Source of the DNA: Verrucomicrobiia bacterium DG1235
Lineage (GTDB): Bacteria; Verrucomicrobiota; Verrucomicrobiia; Opitutales; Opitutaceae
Assembly (NCBI GenBank): GCA_000155695.1
Contig: DS990592.1
Coordinates: 1,074,184-1,138,183 of the forward strand
DNA: 64,000 bases
Direction of reading: 5' to 3'
In this document: piece after piece, positions 45,432 to 53,881 of the stretch
How the letters are laid out: the number at the start of each line of letters is the position of its first letter
Numbering within the stretch: the stretch's first letter is position 1
Program-made: the position numbers and the translations under genes
Notes under the pieces: model-generated
The model's input: the letters and a program-made list of their open reading frames with translations, nothing else
The model's database searches: none
What the model was told of the DNA's origin: nothing

Positions 45432-45726
45432 AGAACTATTATTGAAATGACGAAGTTATTTCAGGCGAAGCCTTCCCGAAGGGAAAAATTTTTGAAATTC
45501 GAGCTACTATCGATCACGACTGAAGAAAAACGAAGATCCTGCAGCGGAAGAAAGATCGACATTCGACAGGTCCGACCAACTCCCAATTCCTCTTTAAAAA
45601 AGATGATCCTGCAGAGGCATAAAGGATCGAACTAGAACAAAAGAGCCCTACCCTAATACAAAACTAAGAAACCCCATCAAGACGGCTCACACAACGAGCG
45701 CAAGCGCTCGCCGTGTGGCCTCGACG
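45426..45726 (+). other. C20: ORF-less cassette
   Basis: About 300 bp. Holds two copies of the ATCCTGCA motif (45536, 45607), a CTTCCCGAAGGGAA hairpin followed by AAAATTTTTGAAA (about 45472-45497), and no gene. GAT type: ATGGGG start, CCCCATC end. Confidence 0.7.
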
Positions 45727-45732
45727 ATATGC
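45672..45732 (+). other. attC20
   Basis: CCCCATC ... GATATGC, 61-bp class; both flanking cores are of the GAT/ATC type. Confidence 0.9.
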
Positions 45733-45745
45733 AGGGATAGATAAA

Positions 45746-46036
45746 ATGGATACCGACCCAGAATTCTACGATCGAGCAGACGCACACATCCATCTATCAA
45801 ACAGCCAGATCAACAATGAAATCGGTCCTGGAAAAGTTAGTGCGTCATTCCTTTACTCCGTTGCACGATTCAACGCATGGTTGACCGCGACAGGTTTCTC
45901 CAACGGGGAGGAAATGAAAGAAAAGAAAAACGAAGTTATCGAGTACTTCAAAACAGAGTACCTCAAGATGTTGGAAGAGAATCTAGACGACTACATATCC
46001 CAATTCGACGACTACATGGAGGTTAATAAGAAATAA
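45746..46036 (+). CDS. C21: DUF3144 family protein
   Basis: 96 residues matching DUF3144: FYDRADAHIHLSNSQ, GKVSASFLYSVARFNAWL and FKTEYLKMLEENLDDYISQF. Small soluble helical protein, widespread in proteobacteria, function unknown. Start 20 nt after the core at 45746. Confidence 0.88.
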   Translation: MDTDPEFYDRADAHIHLSNSQINNEIGPGKVSASFLYSVARFNAWLTATGFSNGEEMKEKKNEVIEYFKTEYLKMLEENLDDYISQFDDYMEVNKK

Positions 46037-46096
46037 GCATATCAAGGCGCAGCTCACAACGTCGGCAAGCCGCCGCGTGAGTGCTTAGCGTTATGT
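46037..46096 (+). other. attC21
   Basis: GCATATC ... GTTATGT, 60-bp class; ATC-type inverse core. Confidence 0.9.
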
Positions 46097-46917
46097 TAAA
46101 GTATCTAGCAATTTTCGCGGTCGCCCTGACTATTTCAGGCTGCACAATCTCGGACGTGCATCCTAGTGTCCACCCCCTATCGTATTTAGATCTTCAGAAC
46201 AAATACTTGTCCGTTCATGTAACGACCTCTTTAGATGAACTAACAGTAGGCAGTGTACAAATGAGGGGAATCGATACACTATTAGTTGTTATCGATACAT
46301 CAAATTCGATGAGAGAGGAGAAGACATCGAACATAAGCAAAGGCGCTCTCCTCGTGCTTGATCGCTTGCTAAGCTTAAAACCACGAGAGTTAGTTATATG
46401 GAACGCCAACGGAAGCATAATCTATTCCACCAATAAAAATGCAGTACTTTCAAGTGAGAGCTTAGAATCATCTCCAATCTCGATACACGACATTCCCAAC
46501 GCTCTACTAGAATACGAGTTTAGATCCAACGCCTGCCCATCTATCGCGATTGGCGCAGCCGCTGACTATCTTGAACGAACCGAATATAGTCACGGCCAAG
46601 CTCTTCTCGCTATTCTCGGCGACGAGATTCTCGAGGAAGAATCAACCGTCCGCGAGAAATTGAACGAGTTTAAGACCGTTATAAACCAAACTCCAAAATC
46701 TGCAAACGTGTACGTTTTCGAGCGAATGCCGACCGGGGATATGGCACGAGACATGAAAAGCTCCTTCTTGAGCAAAAGCCTGAAGAAATATCGTAAATTG
46801 CTTCTAGAATTTTGCGAGGAAACAGACGGAGCCTACGAAATATTCTATCCATACACATTTGAAAGTAATATACATAACCAGTCGGTCCATACAACTCCAG
46901 CCAGCGCTCCGCGCTGA
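46093..46917 (+). CDS. C22: lipoprotein with von Willebrand factor A domain
   Basis: 274 residues. Lipoprotein signal MLKYLAIFAVALTISGC, then a vWA domain whose MIDAS is DTSNSM (DxSxS) in LLVVIDTSNSMREEKTSNISKGALLVLDRLL. A surface or periplasmic metal-dependent binding protein. The ATG at 46093 lies inside the GTTATGT core site, so the recombination junction itself provides the start codon. The tail NQSVHTTPASAPR is from attC22. Confidence 0.82.
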   Translation: MLKYLAIFAVALTISGCTISDVHPSVHPLSYLDLQNKYLSVHVTTSLDELTVGSVQMRGIDTLLVVIDTSNSMREEKTSNISKGALLVLDRLLSLKPRELVIWNANGSIIYSTNKNAVLSSESLESSPISIHDIPNALLEYEFRSNACPSIAIGAAADYLERTEYSHGQALLAILGDEILEEESTVREKLNEFKTVINQTPKSANVYVFERMPTGDMARDMKSSFLSKSLKKYRKLLLEFCEETDGAYEIFYPYTFESNIHNQSVHTTPASAPR

Positions 46918-46944
46918 CTTCCGCGTATGACCTTCACGTTGGGC
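46872..46944 (+). other. attC22
   Basis: ACATAAC ... GTTGGGC, 73-bp class. Confidence 0.9.
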
Positions 46945-46954
46945 AGGAAATAAA

Positions 46955-47713
46955 ATGGAAGACATTCACTCCGAAAGCTACGTCAAAGGACTTTTCAACG
47001 AAATGTCCCAGACCTACGGAATCGTGAACATCCTGTCTTCCCTCGGATTTGCTTACCTTTGGCGAAAGCAAGCGGTTCAATCGATTCCAAGCCAATGCTC
47101 TCGTATCTGCGATCTCATGACAGGAGGAGCGGAATGTTTGTCCCACATTAAGAACAGATTTGGGTCCAAGTGCGAAGTACACCTGGTGGACTGGTGCGAG
47201 AACATGTGCAAACGAGCCGATTCGACAGTTAAGAGACATAGCCACGGTAATTGCACGGTCATAAATTCCAGTGCTTTGAGCCTTCCAGCCGAAGATCAAA
47301 GATACGATGCCGTAGTTTCAACCTTTGGCTTGAAGACCTTAGCTCCTAAAGAGATTGAAGAGCTAGCGAAAGAGATAAAGAGAGTATTGAAGCCGGGAGG
47401 ATCGGTAAGCATGCTAGAGTTTTCGATGCCTCAAAACCGTTTCATCCGTTTCTTCTTTCACATTTACGTGAAAATCTACGTTCCTCTACTTGGATGGGCA
47501 TTCCTGGGGAATCCCGACAACTATCGAATGCTTTGGCGGTACACGAAAGAGTTCCAAAGTTGCGAGAGGGCATTTAAGGCATTTCGGAAGGAAGGTTTTG
47601 AAATCGATTTGAAGACTCGTTTCTTCGGAAGCGCTACACAGATAGTGGGCTATGCCCAACAAGGCGCTCGATACAATTCCGGCCGCTGCGCCGCCTCCAT
47701 CGTATCAGCTTAG
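46955..47713 (+). CDS. C23: UbiE/COQ5-like methyltransferase
   Basis: 252 residues. FNEMSQTYGIVNILSSLGFAYLWRKQAV at the start, RICDLMTGGAECL (motif I), and YDAVVSTFGLKTLAPKEIEELAKEIKRVLKPGGSVSMLEFSMP follow UbiE/MenG-type methyltransferases. Motif I is atypical (DLMTGGAE for D.a.GTGD) and substrate may not be a quinone. A C-terminal pair of hydrophobic stretches suggests membrane contact. Ends in attC23 (GARYNSGRCAASIVSA). Confidence 0.85.
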   Translation: MEDIHSESYVKGLFNEMSQTYGIVNILSSLGFAYLWRKQAVQSIPSQCSRICDLMTGGAECLSHIKNRFGSKCEVHLVDWCENMCKRADSTVKRHSHGNCTVINSSALSLPAEDQRYDAVVSTFGLKTLAPKEIEELAKEIKRVLKPGGSVSMLEFSMPQNRFIRFFFHIYVKIYVPLLGWAFLGNPDNYRMLWRYTKEFQSCERAFKAFRKEGFEIDLKTRFFGSATQIVGYAQQGARYNSGRCAASIVSA

Positions 47714-47721
47714 CGATATGC
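47654..47721 (+). other. attC23
   Basis: GCCCAAC ... GATATGC, 68-bp class; GAT core opens C24. Confidence 0.9.
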
Positions 47722-47750
47722 AGAGAAAGATAAAAACCTAATCTTCAGAA

Positions 47751-48149
47751 ATGGATATCGTCGTAAACGACATTGAATGGTGGCAGATTTCGCTACACAG
47801 CTTTTTAAACGGGTGGCTGCCTGGTGTTGTCACATTCGCTCTGGGTCTCTGGCTTGCTAGAATCTCGAATCATAGAAAACTCAAGCAAGAGCTTAAAAAT
47901 AGCATTCTTGAGATCTTCATACCTACTTTCAACGCCGGACAAACGATCACTTTCGAATCGGCAAACGAAGCGAATAAAAAATTACTAGTTACCTTGAATG
48001 TATACGAAAATATTTATCCAAACATTTTCCGAAAGAAATCAGCAAAAGAACTGAAAGATGTACTCAGTGATGGATTTCTGATAGACGGTAAAGTAAACGA
48101 GAAATACATGAATCCTGATGAGATACAAAATCTGATTAAGAACCTGTAA
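47751..48149 (+). CDS. C24: membrane-anchored hypothetical protein
   Basis: 132 residues: a membrane helix (WLPGVVTFALGLWLARI) then a soluble helical domain. Not recognised. The 35-nt leader is longer than usual; GAT-type cassettes C13 and C24 share this. Confidence 0.7.
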   Translation: MDIVVNDIEWWQISLHSFLNGWLPGVVTFALGLWLARISNHRKLKQELKNSILEIFIPTFNAGQTITFESANEANKKLLVTLNVYENIYPNIFRKKSAKELKDVLSDGFLIDGKVNEKYMNPDEIQNLIKNL

Positions 48150-48158
48150 TGAAAAATA

Positions 48159-48218
48159 GCATATCAAGTCGGTGCTCACAACTCGCGCAAGCGCTCGCCT
48201 GAGACCTCTGCGTTCTAC
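48159..48218 (+). other. attC24
   Basis: GCATATC ... GTTCTAC, 60-bp class; ATC-type inverse core. Confidence 0.9.
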
Positions 48219-48227
48219 AAAAATTAA

Positions 48228-48689
48228 GTGTTCAGCCTACGAAACAGAACGATAAAGCGGCTCACCAAACGAGCATCGAAGACCATCGATTCTTGGACGA
48301 AGAAAAACGGACGAGAACCGACGATGGCGGAGATTCATAGTTTTCCCGCATTAGGAGCCTTCGAAAGAATTGGTTTCATTGTTTTGGGAGGCATTTTTCT
48401 ATGGGTTTCGTTTCTCTTGGCTACAGATGATTCGTGGACATTTCCTTTGTTCATTCTACCGATTGCTGGATACGTCACCATTCGAGGCCTAATCGGACAC
48501 GAGTTAAAATTAAGAAATCAAGGATCTGATGATCTGGCTACGCCACAAGGATTGGTTTCATCCGCCGATAGCGAACTTACTAGCACAGGAAGAAAGCTGC
48601 TGGCGTTGGACATTTGTTTAGCGATACTTTTGATCATTGTTGAGATAGTTTTTGCTGTCCTCGGAAGTCTAGCCTCAGCACTTGGATAA
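48228..48689 (+). CDS. C25: multi-pass membrane protein (GTG start)
   Basis: 153 residues beginning with GTG at 48228 (FSLRNRTIKRLTKRASKTID), basic N-terminus, then membrane helices at about 47-65, 68-85 and 125-148. Not recognised. No ATG is available before the first helix. Confidence 0.65.
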   Translation: MFSLRNRTIKRLTKRASKTIDSWTKKNGREPTMAEIHSFPALGAFERIGFIVLGGIFLWVSFLLATDDSWTFPLFILPIAGYVTIRGLIGHELKLRNQGSDDLATPQGLVSSADSELTSTGRKLLALDICLAILLIIVEIVFAVLGSLASALG

Positions 48690-48699
48690 AATGGATAAG

Positions 48700-48825
48700 G
48701 TAGAACAAGGCAGAGCTCACAATGTCGGCAAACGCCCGCCTCTTTCGTAACGACCCCATGAAAAAGAACCTCTACAGACTTGGAACCACAGTCGAAGCCG
48801 ACATCGTGAGTCTTTGACGTTGGAC
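48700..48825 (+). other. attC25
   Basis: GTAGAAC ... GTTGGAC, 126-bp class; ATGTCGGC/GCCGACAT terminal structure like attC4 and attC27. Confidence 0.9.
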
Positions 48826-48837
48826 AAAAAATAAAAG

Positions 48838-49461
48838 ATGCCGAACTGCGATTTCTACGGAACAATCACGGACCACGAGCCGATACTAGATTTCCTGTAT
48901 TCAAACGGTGAATGCGATATCTACGAGCTTGGGTCAGAGCCGAGTCGTGAGCTTCGCCAGTTTCGTTCTACCCAGGAAGTTCTTAGATTGTTCGACAATC
49001 CATACCCGAACGGAAAGCAGAGGCATACAGTTCATCTACAGCTGTACGTCAAGGGGGCAGGTCCAGAATTCAAACCGACCAGAATAGATTTAGATCCCGA
49101 TCTATGTAACGGTCACACATACCGGTATTCTGCGAACGGTAAAGGTTTGGTCCAGTTGTACCTATCGACTTTAGACGAGATTTCACTACGATCTTCACAC
49201 ACTAACCATTTTTCTCAGAAAGGAGCCGAGAGGTGGAGTGACGAAAGCGAAAACTTAGGTGACGCGTCATCTTGGGATTTCAAAGCGATCACTTCCTTCT
49301 CATCGAAACTAAACCGATTCATAAGAAAGATGAAAGTAGCGAAAATTGGAGGCCGAGTGCTTCTTCCCGGCGGATTAGAGGCTTGGGACCACGGAGTTTC
49401 ACTGCCACCATTCAGACAAGGAACAACGAAAATTGAGAGATTAGAACTTGAAAGAAAATAG
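48838..49461 (+). CDS. C26: hypothetical soluble protein
   Basis: 207 residues starting MPNCDFYGTITDHEPILDFL. Alpha/beta, not recognised; GHTYRYSANGKGLVQLYL and a C-terminal VLLPGGLEAWDHGVSLPPF stand out. The N-terminal pattern is reminiscent of uncharacterised proteins found alone in mobile regions. Confidence 0.72.
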   Translation: MPNCDFYGTITDHEPILDFLYSNGECDIYELGSEPSRELRQFRSTQEVLRLFDNPYPNGKQRHTVHLQLYVKGAGPEFKPTRIDLDPDLCNGHTYRYSANGKGLVQLYLSTLDEISLRSSHTNHFSQKGAERWSDESENLGDASSWDFKAITSFSSKLNRFIRKMKVAKIGGRVLLPGGLEAWDHGVSLPPFRQGTTKIERLELERK

Positions 49462-49522
49462 GTCCAACCAGGCGCTTCAGACAACGAGCGCAAGCGCTCG
49501 TCGTCTGAGCTAGACGTTCTAC
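49462..49522 (+). other. attC26
   Basis: GTCCAAC ... GTTCTAC, 61-bp class. Confidence 0.9.
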
Positions 49523-49526
49523 AAAA

Positions 49527-49850
49527 ATGAATACGTCAGATACCCTAAACGTTCTAGCCATTGTCTTGGGGCTATCAGGACCTGTCTTCTTCTACCGATC
49601 AAAAAAGCAAAAAGAGGAAAAAAGTAGAAGGATCCATGGCGGATTAGGAGCCCTCTGCTTCGGAATCGCATTCATGCTGTTCAGCATTGTTTCAAAAATA
49701 GAAGGGCGAGACTACGTCGAAGTATCCAAATTTCATGATGGCGATGGCTTCGACGTAAACTACGTTTTGGTATTTAGCCTTCTACTCGTTGCTGGTTCAG
49801 TTGCGTACACCTTCTTCGAAAGTAACGATGAAGAATATGACAAAAAATGA
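49527..49850 (+). CDS. C27: small membrane protein
   Basis: 107 residues with three membrane helices (about 6-22, 38-57, 79-97) and a short acidic C-terminus. Not recognised. Start only 11 nt after the core. Confidence 0.68.
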   Translation: MNTSDTLNVLAIVLGLSGPVFFYRSKKQKEEKSRRIHGGLGALCFGIAFMLFSIVSKIEGRDYVEVSKFHDGDGFDVNYVLVFSLLLVAGSVAYTFFESNDEEYDKK

Positions 49851-49851
49851 A

Positions 49852-49977
49852 GTAGAACCAGGCAGAGCTCACAATGTCGGCAAACGCCCGCTCCTTTCAC
49901 AGCGACCCCATGAAAATCAACCACAACAGACTTGGAACCTCATTCGAAGCCGACATCGTGAGTCTTTGACGTTCGGT
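49852..49977 (+). other. attC27
   Basis: GTAGAAC ... GTTCGGT, 126-bp class. Confidence 0.9.
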
Positions 49978-49985
49978 AAAAAATA

Positions 49986-50528
49986 ATGTTCGAACTAGCA
50001 CCACAATACGTTCCCAAAAAGATCGACGCCCAAATTCTCGAATTTGCCAATGAAATTGTAAATGGAAACAAACCGACCTACGTAAAGGTGGACCCACCCA
50101 AAAAAGCCAAGATACTGAATTGCTTTCACAACGTTGAAGACAAAATCAAAATTGATGGCGGAGAAATCATTTACGGATGGGAGATATCGATAATCCCGCA
50201 GCTCTATTTAGAGGCACAGTTTCATGCCGTTTGGAAGTCTCCTTTTGGAGCATTGAGATGTATGACTCCTTCAGAGATTGGATCAAAAAAGATTCTGTTT
50301 CTTGAAGATCCGAACCGGACATATAAAGGAGCAAGAGTTGAGAACTTACGGTTTTCATTAGGCGACAAATCAAAAGTTGATAGATATATATTTCTTATGG
50401 ATCTTATTCAGGACAAACTTCGATCTTTTATGATGGCTGGTTTCCCACCTGGACATCCAAGATATGAGGAGCTTTATCCACATTCGGTTGAAGCCAGGAG
50501 AATTCGCGAATCAATACAGAATCAATGA
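49986..50528 (+). CDS. C28: conserved hypothetical protein
   Basis: 180 residues. IIYGWEISIIPQLYLEAQFHAVW followed by TPSEIGSKKILFLEDPNRTYKGARVEN, a pattern (YGWEIW...EAEFHAVW..P.G.L.DITP...ILFLPDPNR.Y.G) I associate with uncharacterised proteins in bacterial accessory regions. A basic N-terminal helix precedes it. No catalytic residues are evident. Confidence 0.75.
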   Translation: MFELAPQYVPKKIDAQILEFANEIVNGNKPTYVKVDPPKKAKILNCFHNVEDKIKIDGGEIIYGWEISIIPQLYLEAQFHAVWKSPFGALRCMTPSEIGSKKILFLEDPNRTYKGARVENLRFSLGDKSKVDRYIFLMDLIQDKLRSFMMAGFPPGHPRYEELYPHSVEARRIRESIQNQ

Positions 50529-50529
50529 T

Positions 50530-50596
50530 ACCGAACAAGTCGTGTCATACAACTCCGGGGGCCGCGCCCCCTCCGCGTATGCACTCGGCGTTCTCA
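50530..50596 (+). other. attC28
   Basis: ACCGAAC ... GTTCTCA, 67-bp class. Confidence 0.9.
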
Positions 50597-50605
50597 GAAA
50601 ATAAC

Positions 50606-50839
50606 ATGGAAGCTGCCTTCTTAGCCTTAATCCTATTCGCTCTATTCTTTGGGTTCTTCTATCTTATCTGGAAAAACACCTCGAGCTCGAATGAAAAAAT
50701 AGATGAGATGGAAGATGGGACATGGAAAGTAATCTTACAGATAAACTCAAAAGTGGGAAGAGTTGTTGGCATAACTTTAATGTCGCTTGTTTTCCTCGTC
50801 ATCACGATTTGGATACTTTCCTACCTGCTTGGAGTTTAG
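50606..50839 (+). CDS. C29: small two-helix membrane protein
   Basis: 77 residues: helix one AAFLALILFALFFGFFYLIW, a charged stretch, and helix two VVGITLMSLVFLVITIWIL. Not recognised. The frame upstream of 50606 is attC28 and is not counted. Confidence 0.65.
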   Translation: MEAAFLALILFALFFGFFYLIWKNTSSSNEKIDEMEDGTWKVILQINSKVGRVVGITLMSLVFLVITIWILSYLLGV

Positions 50840-50864
50840 TGCAAATGATCAAAAATGAAAAAGG

Positions 50865-50990
50865 TGAGAACCAGACGCTTCAGGCAACTGCGGCAATCCG
50901 CCCCCTCTTTCTCCACGACCCTATGAAACCCAACCACCCCAGAAATTCAAACGATAGCCTAGGCCTTGTCGCCTGAGCTCGACGTTATGT
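50865..50990 (+). other. attC29
   Basis: TGAGAAC ... GTTATGT, 126-bp class; related to attC14. Confidence 0.9.
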
Positions 50991-51346
50991 AGAAAAAGAT
51001 GACTGAAGAAACACCAACCGACGAAGAAGATCAGCTACGATCAGCCGAGGAGATAGCCCGTCGAGCCATCGTATTGCATTCACTCGTAGCCTCTGCTCAC
51101 GGCGTCGACAAAAAGAAGATCTTTGCATGGCTGAAGAAGGAGGGGCTATCTGAAGATATCAGTCCTGAGGAATGGAAATATTTTGAGAACGAAGATCCAC
51201 CTCAACAATCGGTGGTCAACGCAACATGGAGGGTGGAAGCCCTCGTTGGAGTTGCTTGGTCCATAGGAGCTATTCCGGATTTGGATCCACTTTGATGCGC
51301 ACTGGGAAAAGTGGACACGAGATTCTCAACTAAGGAGAATCGAAAA

Positions 51347-51643
51347 ATGAGGAAACCCCGCTACAGCGAAGAGTTCAAGAAGGAAGCCGCTAGGCTGATA
51401 ATTATCGACGGGATGAGCGTCTCGGACGTATCTAAGAAGCTGGGTGCCAGCCCTGCTCAGCTCTACAAGTGGCGCGACGCCCACCTCGAAAGCCATTCGC
51501 AGGAAGCTGCAGCTTTGGGGCAAGCCAGCCCCAAGGAGATGGCCGCCGAGCTGGACAGCCTGCGCAAGCAGTTGCGCAAGGCTGAGCGGGTGAACGAGAT
51601 TCTAAAAAAAACGGTGAGCTACTTTTCCAAGGACGAGATATGA
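51347..51643 (+). CDS. IS3-family transposase OrfA, copy 2
   Basis: Identical in sequence to the product at 36725-37021: HTH plus zipper, AAGGAG before the ATG, A8 slippery site at 51604-51611 for a -1 shift into orfB. Confidence 0.93.
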   Translation: MRKPRYSEEFKKEAARLIIIDGMSVSDVSKKLGASPAQLYKWRDAHLESHSQEAAALGQASPKEMAAELDSLRKQLRKAERVNEILKKTVSYFSKDEI

Positions 51644-52557
51644 AGTTCGAGTTCATTGGAAAGCACCGAAGCCTCTACGATGTGGTCGAGATGTGCGAGA
51701 CCCTTGGCGTATCCACAAGCGGCTACTATCGCCGGGAGAGATCCGAACCTAGCTTTCGCCAGAGCGAAGACGAGTCGCTCAAGGAGAAGATCCTCGAGGT
51801 GCACGATCAGGCTGTTGGGGACTACGGGCACCGCCCAGTCCATCGACATTTGCTCGAAGACGGGGTCAACTGCGGGCGGGACCGAACGCTTCGACTGATG
51901 AACGAACTGCAGATATCCGGCAGGCAATCGAAGGGATACAAGCCCCAGGGCACAGACAGCGCCCACGACTTCGGCTACAGCCCCAACCTGCTCAAGGCGC
52001 TTGGCCAAACCCGTCGCTGCGACGAGGCCTGGGTGGCGGACACCACTTATCTTCGGGTGGGCCTACAGTGGATGTATCTAGCTACCGTAATGGACCTGCA
52101 TAGTCGCCGCATCCTGGGGTGGAGCGTTTCCCCGAGCAACGACACCGCATTGATCCTTGAAGCTCTCAAAGCGGCCGTAGCGACACGCGGCTCCAAGGCG
52201 TCCGGAATAATCCATCACAGCGATCGCGGCAGCACGTACGCTAGCTACGCCTACCAGAACTATCTCTTCGCTCTGGACATGAACTCGAGCATGAGCGCGA
52301 AGGGGAACTGCTACGACAATGCGGCTAAGGAGTCCTTCTACGGCCGCTTCAAGAGCGGCAGCGTCCGCGAGCGTATCTTCCTGGACGAGGCCGAGCTAAG
52401 ACGGCATGTATTCCTCTATATCGAAATGTTCTATAACCGCTTCAGGAAGCATTCATCGATTGGATACAAGAACCCGATCCAATTCGAGCGAGATTTTTTT
52501 GCCCCCCATGGGGGGCAAAGCAAGGAAAGATACCTTTACCAGGATCAAACAAACTGA
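51640..52557 (+). CDS. IS3-family transposase OrfB (DDE), copy 2
   Basis: Identical to 37018-37935, with the complete D-D-E set (AWVADTTYL, HHSDRGSTY, AAKESFYGR). Overlaps orfA by ATGA. Intact, so the element should be able to move. The 22-bp palindrome is at 52498-52519. Confidence 0.95.
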   Translation: MKFEFIGKHRSLYDVVEMCETLGVSTSGYYRRERSEPSFRQSEDESLKEKILEVHDQAVGDYGHRPVHRHLLEDGVNCGRDRTLRLMNELQISGRQSKGYKPQGTDSAHDFGYSPNLLKALGQTRRCDEAWVADTTYLRVGLQWMYLATVMDLHSRRILGWSVSPSNDTALILEALKAAVATRGSKASGIIHHSDRGSTYASYAYQNYLFALDMNSSMSAKGNCYDNAAKESFYGRFKSGSVRERIFLDEAELRRHVFLYIEMFYNRFRKHSSIGYKNPIQFERDFFAPHGGQSKERYLYQDQTN

Positions 52558-52921
52558 TAGATCCACCAACATACCAAACCAAAACCCAACTAACATACCT
52601 AACAAATAAGAATCCTGTGTCCCAGTAAATCAGGGCGCTTCACTTACAGATATGTGCGATACCGATAGAATTATTGAAGCTCTACCTGATTTGGGGAGTC
52701 CGACCTCCGAGTTCATTCGAGACGCGAACCTTAGACCAGAAAAAGAAATAGAAGATGAGTATGAGAAAATCTACCATTCACACTGGAAAGTGAGGGATGC
52801 TCAGCTCAATGGGAAAACCCCACCTGAAAACCTGAATCCAAGCGTAGTTCGAGAACGACACTACGGGATGAATTGGATTATTGGATACTGTGGCCAAGAA
52901 TGGGACGAAATATCAACTGAT

Positions 52922-52982
52922 ACATAACCAGTCGTAGCAGGCAACGAGCGCAAGCGCTCGCCGCCTGTACTCGGCGTTAGCA
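52922..52982 (+). other. attC30
   Basis: ACATAAC ... GTTAGCA, 61-bp class. Confidence 0.9.
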
Positions 52983-52998
52983 AAAAATATAAACAACA

Positions 52999-53805
52999 AT
53001 GGGACAATCAGTTCTTGTATTTGTAAGTCACTCCTCAGAAGACAAAGCGTCTCTAATTGAGCCAATAATTGGCGACCTTGAGAGTTGCTACATTAACGTC
53101 TGGTACGACAAAAGAAAGATTCTGCCAGGAGACAACCTACGGAAATCGATTTTCAGAGACGGTCTAGACAAAGCTGACGTTGCTCTAATCTTCTTCACCG
53201 AAAACTCATTGAAATCATCATGGGTAGACAAAGAAATAAAGCATGTCCTCAGAGAAGAAACGAAGAAGGGAAACAACTTCGATCTTAGCAAGATAATCTC
53301 CATATTTGACTCCAAGGAGACGTACGAAGAGATTAGCGATCGGTATCCAGAGCTTACGGATGACCTGCTTCACTTAATGCCCGAGGATTACGATAAAACT
53401 CAAATGGGTCAGCTGATATCTGCGATTTGGTCAAAGTACTTATCGCTTCAGGGAGGTGACATCGAAACGCAACGTCAGCTTTTAGCTAAAGATAAAGAAA
53501 TATTTAAGAAGGAAACTGAGATTCAAGCGCTCAAGGAGAAACTGAAGGACGCAAAGTCAAAGAATTCTAATCAATCACTTCACGAAGAATTTGAGAAAAT
53601 CCACGAATCGGGAAAAATCGAAAATTTGATCAAGAACCAAGATCGTCTTCTGTCTGGAGGTTTGATACAGAAAGAGGATGTTCCCGACTGCTCCTTTGGA
53701 GTCGCATTCGGATTGATCGCTGATAATCCAAAATTCGCGAACAGGGTCATTCCAACTGAAAAAGGAAAGAAGTTCTTCCAGTGGTACGCATTTGAGAAGA
53801 GCTAA
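52999..53805 (+). CDS. C31: TIR-domain protein
   Basis: 268 residues. The N-terminal 125 residues are a TIR domain: SVLVFVSHSSEDKASLIEPI (first strand and helix), INVWYDKRKILPGDNLRKSIF (BB loop) and ALIFFTENSLKSSWVDKEIKHVL, where the Glu in WVDKE is at the usual position of the NADase glutamate. A coiled coil (about 160-195) and a small C-terminal domain follow. Bacterial TIR proteins act in anti-phage signalling, usually by degrading NAD+ or making a nucleotide signal. Here it is alone, without an obvious sensor partner. Confidence 0.85.
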   Translation: MGQSVLVFVSHSSEDKASLIEPIIGDLESCYINVWYDKRKILPGDNLRKSIFRDGLDKADVALIFFTENSLKSSWVDKEIKHVLREETKKGNNFDLSKIISIFDSKETYEEISDRYPELTDDLLHLMPEDYDKTQMGQLISAIWSKYLSLQGGDIETQRQLLAKDKEIFKKETEIQALKEKLKDAKSKNSNQSLHEEFEKIHESGKIENLIKNQDRLLSGGLIQKEDVPDCSFGVAFGLIADNPKFANRVIPTEKGKKFFQWYAFEKS

Positions 53806-53809
53806 ATCA

Positions 53810-53870
53810 TGCTAACAAGGCGCAGCAGACAACGAGCGCAAGCGCTCGCCGTCTGTGCTTAGCGTTCTCA
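53810..53870 (+). other. attC31
   Basis: TGCTAAC ... GTTCTCA, 61-bp class. Confidence 0.9.
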
Positions 53871-53881
53871 AAAATAAATTC

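Larger units (their letters stand above)
51293..52642 (+). mobile_element. IS3-family insertion sequence, copy 2
   Basis: Same 1,350-bp element as 36671-38020, offset 14,622 bp, same orientation. Target duplication CTT (51290-51292 and 52643-52645). No difference from copy 1 was seen, implying a recent event or gene conversion. Confidence 0.95.
50999..52927 (+). pseudogene. C30: DUF4272 family gene split by IS3-family element
   Basis: The 5' part (50999-51292) reads MTEETPTDEEDQLRSAEEIA...RAIVLHSLVASAHG and WRVEALVGVAWSIGAIPDLDPL; the 3' part (from 52646) reads MCDTDRIIEALPDLG...EIEDEYEKIYHSHWKVRDAQ and VVRERHYGMNWIIGY. Together they match DUF4272. Removing the IS and one CTT copy joins the halves in frame as a 191-residue protein. 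The cassette start TTATGT and inverse core ACATAAC also match across the IS, confirming a single cassette. As it stands, translation stops at the IS edge. Confidence 0.9.

Noticed and set aside
45258-45635. 125-codon frame across attC19
   Set aside because: It joins the end of one cassette, a whole attC and part of the next cassette, so it is not a cassette gene.
36671-52642. Composite transposon formed by the two IS copies
   Set aside because: Each copy has its own different 3-bp duplication and lies in a separate cassette, so they inserted independently; the segment between is ordinary cassette array.
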